Of a stretch of 64,000 bases of DNA, positions 59,105 to 64,000 are shown in pieces. Positions within the stretch are counted from its first letter, which is position 1. Every line of letters begins with the position of its first letter. The notes under the pieces were generated by a model that had not been told where the DNA came from, searched no databases, and saw nothing but the letters and a program-made list of their open reading frames with translations. The stretch lies in contig NZ_JAUSXK010000001.1 of assembly GCF_030815955.1 (NCBI RefSeq), positions 1,178,001 through 1,242,000 of the forward strand, read 5' to 3'. The position numbers were made by a program, and so were the translations under genes. This stretch comes from Microbacterium murale (lineage in GTDB: Bacteria; Actinomycetota; Actinomycetes; Actinomycetales; Microbacteriaceae).

Positions 59105-59731
59105 TCAGCGCGTGCGCAGCCCGTCGAGTGCGACGGTGAGCACGTCGTCGGCGAGTTCGGTCGCGCCTTCTGGCCCGCTAGGTCGATACCATTCGACGAT
59201 CGAGTTGACCATGCCGAACAGCAGTCTCGTGGCGACGGCCGCTCCGATATCGGTGCGCACCGTCCCCTCCGCCTGAGCGGCCCGCACCAGCTGAGTGACC
59301 TGATCGTCGAATCCGCGCCGCCGCGCGAGCGCCGCGCGTTCGATGTCGCTGTTACCGCGCACGCGCAGCAGCAGAGTCACATACGAGAGCTTGTCGACGA
59401 GCACTCGCACTGCACCGCGGAGCACATGCTCGAGCTGCTCCCCCGCCGATCCGGCCGCGGCACCGGGTTCGAGCAGCACGGCTTCCAGCGCACCCATCGC
59501 CTCATCCAGGGCGAGCTCGAGCAGTCGCTCCTTCGACGCGTAGTGGTGATACAGCGCGGACTTCGAGAGGCCGAGACGGTCGGCGAGCGATGACACCGAA
59601 GTCGCATCGTAGCCCTGCTCGATGAACACCTGCACGGCGATCTCGAGGATCTGCCGCTGGTCGTATCCGGGGCGTCCGCGGCGCACGGTCGACGCCGGTC
59701 CCGCGGATTCCTCGGACGATGACGCTGACAC
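59105..59731 (-). CDS. TetR-family regulator, probable PaaR-type repressor
   Basis: 208 aa from a GTG at 59731, the best start given a gene of this size. The frame is open further upstream, but that part lies over the paa promoter and operator. N-terminal TetR helix-turn-helix: RRGRPGYDQRQILEIAVQVFIEQGYDATSVSSLADRLGLSKSALYHHYASKERLLELAL. The ligand domain is variable, as usual. It is divergent from the enoyl-CoA hydratase gene, with the palindrome TGAACGATCGGTCA in the gap. A phenylacetyl-CoA-responsive role is inferred. Confidence 0.88.
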   Translation of the reverse strand: MSASSSEESAGPASTVRRGRPGYDQRQILEIAVQVFIEQGYDATSVSSLADRLGLSKSALYHHYASKERLLELALDEAMGALEAVLLEPGAAAGSAGEQLEHVLRGAVRVLVDKLSYVTLLLRVRGNSDIERAALARRRGFDDQVTQLVRAAQAEGTVRTDIGAAVATRLLFGMVNSIVEWYRPSGPEGATELADDVLTVALDGLRTR

Positions 59732-59754
59732 GTGTCCCAGTCTGGCATCAGCGA

Positions 59755-59783
59755 TTGCCTGCCCTCCCGATCCTTGACATAAT
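59755..59783 (+). promoter_or_regulatory. Probable promoter of the paa operon
   Basis: TTGCCT (59755-59760), a 17-bp spacer and CATAAT (59778-59783) fit a sigma-70 promoter reading into the enoyl-CoA hydratase gene. The TetR-type palindrome starts 8 bp downstream of the -10 box, where it would block transcription start. Confidence 0.6.
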
Positions 59784-59790
59784 AAATTAC

Positions 59791-59804
59791 TGAACGATCG
59801 GTCA
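59791..59804. promoter_or_regulatory. TGAACGATCGGTCA palindrome, probable TetR/PaaR operator
   Basis: A near-perfect palindrome (one mismatched pair, A/C against G/T at position 4 of each half). The TGAnCGATCGnTCA form resembles TetR/PaaR-family operators of the ACCGACCGTT kind. It lies between the divergent TetR and paa starts, just past the predicted -10. Confidence 0.7.
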
Positions 59805-59845
59805 GAAACTACCGGCACGACCAGACGATGGAGTCAGGAGCGCAC

Positions 59846-60589
59846 ATGAACGAGGAGCCTCTCGTCATCGATCGCAGCCCCGACCGCATCGTCGCCCGCT
59901 TGAACCGACCCGAGAAGCGCAATGCGATCGACCGCGAGATGATCGACGCCCTGCACATGCTGTGCGCGGAGCTCGAGGTCGAGCCGCGCATCCTGATCCT
60001 CGCCGGCGCCGACCGCGTGTTCGCTGCCGGCGCCGACATCACCCAGCTGCGGGCCCGCCGCGCCGAAGACGCACGCCGCGGTATCAACGCGCTGGCTTTC
60101 ATCCGCATCCACGAACTGCCGATGCCCGTGATCGCCGCGATCGACGGCTACGCCCTCGGCGGTGGCGCCGAGCTCGCGTACGCGGCAGACATCCGCATCG
60201 CCACGCCCGCATTGAAGATCGGCAACCCCGAGACAGGGCTCGGAATCATGGCCGCAGCCGGAGGCGCCTGGCGACTGCGGGAGATCGTCGGAGACGGACT
60301 GGCGAGCGAGATGCTGCTCACCGGACGCCCGCTCACGGCGGATGAGGCACTGCGCGCGGGCCTCATCTCCGGCATCCATCCGGCATCCGAATTGATGACG
60401 GCCGCGCATGCGATCGCGGATCGGATCGCGGCGAACGATCCCCTCGCCACACGGCACACCAAACGGGCCATGCGCGCTCCGCGTGACGCGCATCCCGACA
60501 TCGACGGCGAGCTGCAGGCCGAGCTGTTCGAGAGCCCGGAGAAGATGCGGCGAATGACCGAGTTCCTCGAAAGGCGAGGTCGACGATGA
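59846..60589 (+). CDS. Enoyl-CoA hydratase/isomerase (PaaF/PaaG-like)
   Basis: 247 aa from the ATG at 59846 with CAGGAGC 5-11 bp ahead. Crotonase fold: the IVARLNRPEKRNAIDREM opening, oxyanion-hole Gly in AGADRVFAAGADI, and IDGYALGGGAELAYAADIRIATPALKIGNPETGLGIMAAAGG including the catalytic-site Glu. It hydrates an enoyl-CoA in phenylacetate or fatty-acid breakdown. By context it is the hydratase or isomerase step just before the dehydrogenase encoded next (4-bp overlap). Confidence 0.9.
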   Translation: MNEEPLVIDRSPDRIVARLNRPEKRNAIDREMIDALHMLCAELEVEPRILILAGADRVFAAGADITQLRARRAEDARRGINALAFIRIHELPMPVIAAIDGYALGGGAELAYAADIRIATPALKIGNPETGLGIMAAAGGAWRLREIVGDGLASEMLLTGRPLTADEALRAGLISGIHPASELMTAAHAIADRIAANDPLATRHTKRAMRAPRDAHPDIDGELQAELFESPEKMRRMTEFLERRGRR

Positions 60590-61428
60590 AGGTCGGCGTC
60601 CTCGGCGGAGGCCGCATGGGTGCGGGGATCGCGCACGCGTTCCTGCTCGCAGGCCACGATGTCGTGGTCGTCGAGCAGGATGAGGAGTCGGCAACTGCCG
60701 CGGCATCCCGCATCCGGGAAAGTCTCGCTCGCTCCGTGCAGCGCGGCGCCACCTCGTCTGAACCGGATGACCTGACCCGCCGTATCCACGCCGGCATCGA
60801 TCTTGCGGCGTTCGCCGATCGCGAGGTCGTGATCGAAGCCGTCCCCGAGGATCGCGCGCTCAAGCTCGACGCACTCACGCGCATCGAGGCCATCATCCAC
60901 CCTGACGCCCCGCTCGCCACGAACACATCGTCGATCTCGATCGATACGCTTGCCGCGTCCCTCGAACGACCGCAGAACTTCCTCGGCCTGCACTTCTTCA
61001 ATCCCGTGCCGTCGTCGTCGCTCGTCGAGATCGTGAGCGGAGTCGCGACCGATCCGACGATCATCGAGCGGGCGCGCGGCTGGGTGGGCGCACTGGGAAA
61101 GACGCCGATCGTCGTTCGAGATTCACCAGGGTTCGCGTCCAGCCGGCTGGGTCTCGTTCTCGCACTCGAAGCGATCAGGATGCTGGATGCCGGCGTTGCC
61201 TCGGCGGAGGACATCGATCGAGCCATGGAGCTCGGGTACCGGCATCCGACGGGCCCATTGCGCACGACGGACATCGTGGGTCTCGATGTCCGCCTCGACA
61301 TCGCCGAAGAGCTGTACGCGACGCTCGGCGAGCGCTTCGCGCCGCCTGCGCTGCTCAGGCAGATGGTCGCGGACGGCAGGCTCGGCCGCAAGAGCGGCGA
61401 AGGCTTCTACAGATGGGATGGCGAATGA
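60586..61428 (+). CDS. paaH: 3-hydroxyacyl-CoA dehydrogenase (PaaH-like)
   Basis: 280 aa, ATG overlapping the hydratase stop. NAD-binding N-terminus VGVLGGGRMGAGIAHAFLLAGHDVVVVE. Catalytic His region: LHFFNPVPSSSLVEIVSG. C-terminal helical domain with GRKSGEGFYRW. It oxidises 3-hydroxyacyl-CoA to the 3-oxo form. The paaH name follows from the operon; the family is shared with beta-oxidation enzymes. Confidence 0.88.
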   Translation: MKVGVLGGGRMGAGIAHAFLLAGHDVVVVEQDEESATAAASRIRESLARSVQRGATSSEPDDLTRRIHAGIDLAAFADREVVIEAVPEDRALKLDALTRIEAIIHPDAPLATNTSSISIDTLAASLERPQNFLGLHFFNPVPSSSLVEIVSGVATDPTIIERARGWVGALGKTPIVVRDSPGFASSRLGLVLALEAIRMLDAGVASAEDIDRAMELGYRHPTGPLRTTDIVGLDVRLDIAEELYATLGERFAPPALLRQMVADGRLGRKSGEGFYRWDGE

Positions 61429-63485
61429 CCGAGGTTCTGCCCAGTTACGTCCAGGGCTCATGGTGGACGCCGGATTCCAGCGCCGGTGCGCTGATCGTGC
61501 GTGACGCGTCGACCGGTGCGGAGATCACCAGAGTCAACAGTGAAGGCATCGACCTGGCGGGCGCGCTCGAGTATGCCCGCACGGTCGGCCAGGCGTCGCT
61601 GGGAGCATTGACGTTCCACCAGCGCGCCGTGCTGCTCAAGCAGTTCGCGCTCGCTCTGACCGAGCGCAAGCACGAGCTCTACGCCCTGTCCGCCCGAACC
61701 GGAGCGACGAAGGCGGACTCCTGGGTCGACATCGATGGCGGCATCGGCGTGCTGTTCGCCTACTCGGGCAAAGGTCGGCGCGAACTTCCCAACAGTCAGA
61801 TGTACGTCGACGGTCCGATCGAGCCGCTCTCGAAGGACGGCACGTTCCTCGGCCGCCACGTCTTCACTCGGCTGCCGGGAGTGGCCGTGCAGATCAATGC
61901 GTTCAACTTCCCGGTGTGGGGGTCGCTGGAGAAGTTCGCGCCCGCGTTCCTCGCCGGGATGCCGACGCTCGTGAAGCCTGCGACGCCGACCGGCTACCTC
62001 GCCGAGGCGTTCGTGCGCATCCTGGTCGAGTCCGGCCTGCTGCCGGAGGGCTCGCTGCAGCTGGTCAGCGGCAGCGTGCCCACATTGTTCGATGAGCTGC
62101 GTCTGGGTGACATCGTCGGATTCACCGGCAGCGCATCGACCGCGAACGGTCTGCGGTCGCAGACTCCGACCGGGGTGCGATTCACCGCTGAGACCGACTC
62201 GATCAATGCTTCGGTGCTCGGGCCCGATGCGATCGACGGCACGCCGGAGCTCGACGCGTACGTACGCCAGCTGGTCACCGAACTGACGACGAAAGCCGGA
62301 CAGAAGTGCACCGCGATCCGTCGCGCGATCGTGCCGGCGGCATCCGCCGATGCCGTGATCGACGCCGTACGCGCGCGGCTCGAGGCGAAGGTCGTGATCG
62401 GCGACCCGCGTGCGGAAGGCGTGACGATGGGTCCGCTCGTCTCGCTCGCGCAGCGTGACGAGGTGCTGCGACAAGTGCAGGTGCTGCAGGATGCGGGTGG
62501 CCGGATCGTGGTCGGATCGACGGATGCGCCGGACGTACTGCTCGCCGACGGCTCCACCGCCGCCGCGACCGACGGCGCCTTCGTCGCGCCAGTGCTGCTG
62601 CGCTTCGATGACGCCGATGCGGATGCGGTGCACGAGGTCGAGGCTTTCGGCCCGGTCGCTTCGCTGCTGGCTTACTCGACCTCGTCCGAAGCAGCGACTC
62701 TGGTGGCTCGCGGCGGCGGATCGCTCGTGACGAGTGTCGCGACGCACGACCCCGTGTTCGCAGCGGAGCTGATGACCGGCATCGCCGCCTCGAACGGACG
62801 AGTGCTGTTCCTCGACCGAGATGACGCACGCTCTTCCACCGGCCACGGTTCGCCGATGCCAGGGCTCGTGCACGGCGGCCCCGGCCGCGCGGGCGGCGGC
62901 GAAGAGCTCGGTGGCATCCGTGCGGTGCTGCATCACATGCAGCGCACGGCGGTGCAGGGTTCCCCGGACATGCTCACGGCGCTGACGGGCGTGTGGCACG
63001 CAGGTGCCGCGGCGCGCTCGGACGGAGTGCATCCCTTCCGCAAGTCGCTCGCGGAGCTGCATATCGGTGACCGCATTGCCTCGGCGTCTCGCGAGGTCTC
63101 CCTGGATGACATCGAGACGTTCGCGCACTTCACGGGTGACACGTTCTACGCGCACATGGATGAGGAGGCAGCCGCCGCCAATCCGTTCTTCCCCGGACGT
63201 GTCGCGCACGGCTACCTGCTCGTGTCATGGGCAGCCGGGCTGTTCGTCGATCCAGAGCCAGGGCCCGTTCTTGCGAACTACGGACTGGAGAACCTGCGCT
63301 TCATCACTCCGGTCTCGCCCGGCGACAGCATCCGCGTCGAGCTGACCGCCAAGCAGATCACTCCGCGTGAGACCGACGAGTACGGCGAGGTGCGGTGGGA
63401 TGCCGTTATCCGCAACCAGAACTACGACACGGTCGCGACGTACGACGTGCTGACGCTCGTCGAGAAGGAGCGCTCAGCCGCGTAG
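61425..63485 (+). CDS. paaZ: Bifunctional PaaZ: aldehyde dehydrogenase plus MaoC-type hydrolase
   Basis: 686 aa, ATG overlapping the dehydrogenase stop. The first about 520 residues are an aldehyde dehydrogenase: FTGSASTANGLRSQ, catalytic Glu in FTAETDSINA, catalytic Cys in AGQKCTAIRRA. The last about 150 residues are a MaoC/hotdog domain with DIETFAHFTGDTFYAHMDEEAAAANPFFPGRVAHGYLLVSWAAGL, where the Asp/His pair opens the oxepin-CoA ring. This fusion is the family hallmark of phenylacetate degradation. The epoxidase (paaABCDE) and ligase (paaK) are not in the window. Confidence 0.95.
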   Translation: MTEVLPSYVQGSWWTPDSSAGALIVRDASTGAEITRVNSEGIDLAGALEYARTVGQASLGALTFHQRAVLLKQFALALTERKHELYALSARTGATKADSWVDIDGGIGVLFAYSGKGRRELPNSQMYVDGPIEPLSKDGTFLGRHVFTRLPGVAVQINAFNFPVWGSLEKFAPAFLAGMPTLVKPATPTGYLAEAFVRILVESGLLPEGSLQLVSGSVPTLFDELRLGDIVGFTGSASTANGLRSQTPTGVRFTAETDSINASVLGPDAIDGTPELDAYVRQLVTELTTKAGQKCTAIRRAIVPAASADAVIDAVRARLEAKVVIGDPRAEGVTMGPLVSLAQRDEVLRQVQVLQDAGGRIVVGSTDAPDVLLADGSTAAATDGAFVAPVLLRFDDADADAVHEVEAFGPVASLLAYSTSSEAATLVARGGGSLVTSVATHDPVFAAELMTGIAASNGRVLFLDRDDARSSTGHGSPMPGLVHGGPGRAGGGEELGGIRAVLHHMQRTAVQGSPDMLTALTGVWHAGAAARSDGVHPFRKSLAELHIGDRIASASREVSLDDIETFAHFTGDTFYAHMDEEAAAANPFFPGRVAHGYLLVSWAAGLFVDPEPGPVLANYGLENLRFITPVSPGDSIRVELTAKQITPRETDEYGEVRWDAVIRNQNYDTVATYDVLTLVEKERSAA

Positions 63486-64000
63486 CGCGAGCACGAACGG
63501 CAGCACCTCGGTCGCCCCCGCCTGCCGAAGGGAACGGGCGGCGACGGTGAGGGTCCAGCGACTGTCGGTCTGGTCGTCGACGAGCAGCACGGGCCCTTCG
63601 GGGATCTCGAGCCCATCGGCGCTGAAGCGCTCCCAGAGACCGGCGAGCCGGAACGCGCTGTTGCCGCCCGGCTGTCCGGTGGGCCCGCCGTCGACGAGCG
63701 TCAGCGCGCCGATGAAGGGCAGCCTGCCGATCTCGGCGATTCCGTGCGCGAGCGAATCGACGAGAAGGGGACGCGATCGCGACGGCATCGCGACGACCGC
63801 GACGGGCCGCTCGGCCCATCCCCATCTTGCAAGCACCCGCACGCAGCCGGCGAGCACCTGCGGGCTCACCGGCGCATCAGGCGCACCCGCAGCGAACAGC
63901 GCACGTAGAGTGCCACCCCAGCCGAGATCCGTGAGTCGGGCCAGCGCTCGTCCACTGCCGGCCTGCTCACCAGCAGGAATGCGCCCCTTCGCGGGAACCC
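63474..64000 (-). CDS. recQ: RecQ-family DNA helicase, C-terminal part (gene runs off the right edge)
   Basis: The frame is open to the window edge. The visible part starts VPAKGRIPAGEQAGSGRALARLTDLGWGGTLRALF, which is the helicase-end linker I recognise from actinobacterial RecQ proteins. A phosphoribosyltransferase-like tail follows (RPVAVVAMPSRSRPLLVDSLAHGIAEIGRLPFIGALTLVD, then PVLLVDDQTDSRWTLTVAARSLRQAGA, the PRPP-type loop). RecQ unwinds DNA in repair. The role of the extra tail is unknown. Its 3' end overlaps paaZ by 12 bp. Confidence 0.8.
   Translation of the reverse strand, partial: VPAKGRIPAGEQAGSGRALARLTDLGWGGTLRALFAAGAPDAPVSPQVLAGCVRVLARWGWAERPVAVVAMPSRSRPLLVDSLAHGIAEIGRLPFIGALTLVDGGPTGQPGGNSAFRLAGLWERFSADGLEIPEGPVLLVDDQTDSRWTLTVAARSLRQAGATEVLPFVLALRG

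Noticed and set aside
59774..59779. TTGACA at 59774 as the -35 of the paa promoter
   Set aside because: No -10 box lies at the right distance downstream; TTGCCT-N17-CATAAT fits better, though TTGACA could serve the TetR side or a weaker promoter.
1..64000. tRNA, rRNA, CRISPR arrays, insertion sequences, prophage or integrase genes
   Set aside because: I looked through the intergenic gaps and the genes and found no cloverleaf, direct-repeat arrays or transposase, integrase or phage motifs.

Overview
The window is a GC-rich actinobacterial chromosome segment. A Microbacterium-like member of the Microbacteriaceae is the most likely source. This rests on the compact coding with many GTG and some TTG starts, a single-chain glycyl-tRNA synthetase, a RecQ helicase whose tail looks like a phosphoribosyltransferase, a DtxR-family metalloregulator, and the style of the regulators and ABC transporters. 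It is an inference without a database search. I see no rRNA, tRNA, prophage, insertion sequence or CRISPR array, and both edges cut genes (hemA on the left, recQ on the right).

Layout. 0-9 kb: the hemA tail, a HhH-GPD repair protein, small cytosolic genes, glyQS, and a broken ABC-F remnant beside an inverted-repeat element. 8.2-15.8 kb: a galactoside-use locus with an AraC regulator, a GH4 glycosidase, a sugar ABC importer (binding protein plus two permeases, no ATPase) and a convergent GH35 beta-galactosidase. 16-24 kb: an MFS exporter, a beta-lactamase-fold protein that has lost its catalytic residues, an M13 peptidase, a DUF1992 protein and a MATE exporter. 24-27 kb: a membrane protein and a NarL-type two-component system that share a predicted operator. 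27-33.8 kb: a TrmH-like methylase, a DtxR-family regulator, an IclR / PLP D-amino-acid enzyme / KDPG aldolase cluster, a HAD phosphatase, a tiny membrane protein and an active-looking class A beta-lactamase-type lipoprotein. 33.9-36.6 kb: pyrE, a ROK kinase and anmK. 36.7-40.8 kb: a PEBP protein, exonuclease III, a Cof phosphatase and a VOC-HxlR-RibD-like operon. 40.9-45 kb: a second two-component system coupled to an ABC exporter. 45-49.6 kb: a flavin reductase, a BenE transporter and a Nat-type ABC exporter. 49.9-57 kb: a peptide importer operon carrying its own carboxypeptidase and a MarR/GbsR regulator. 57-59 kb: a nitroreductase and a desaturase-ferredoxin pair. 59-63.5 kb: a TetR-controlled three-gene piece of the phenylacetate pathway ending in paaZ.

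Main observations. (1) Four genes (a sugar permease, pyrE, and two ABC ATPases) are each broken by one apparent extra G or C in a run of three or more G/C. In every case the rest of the protein continues perfectly in the shifted frame. This looks like a systematic sequence error, but it should be settled before any of the four is called a pseudogene. (2) TCACCC-N4-GGGTGA occurs upstream of both transcription units of the 24-27 kb two-component locus. (3) Strong dyads mark likely operators for the AraC/GH4 locus, the peptide importer and the paa genes. (4) A long hairpin lies between two divergent gene starts. (5) The hexamer GGATGC/GCATCC appears unusually often. I found no convincing wholly new multi-gene system. 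The best candidates for unusual biology are the catalytically dead beta-lactamase-like protein and the regulated membrane protein of the 24-27 kb locus.
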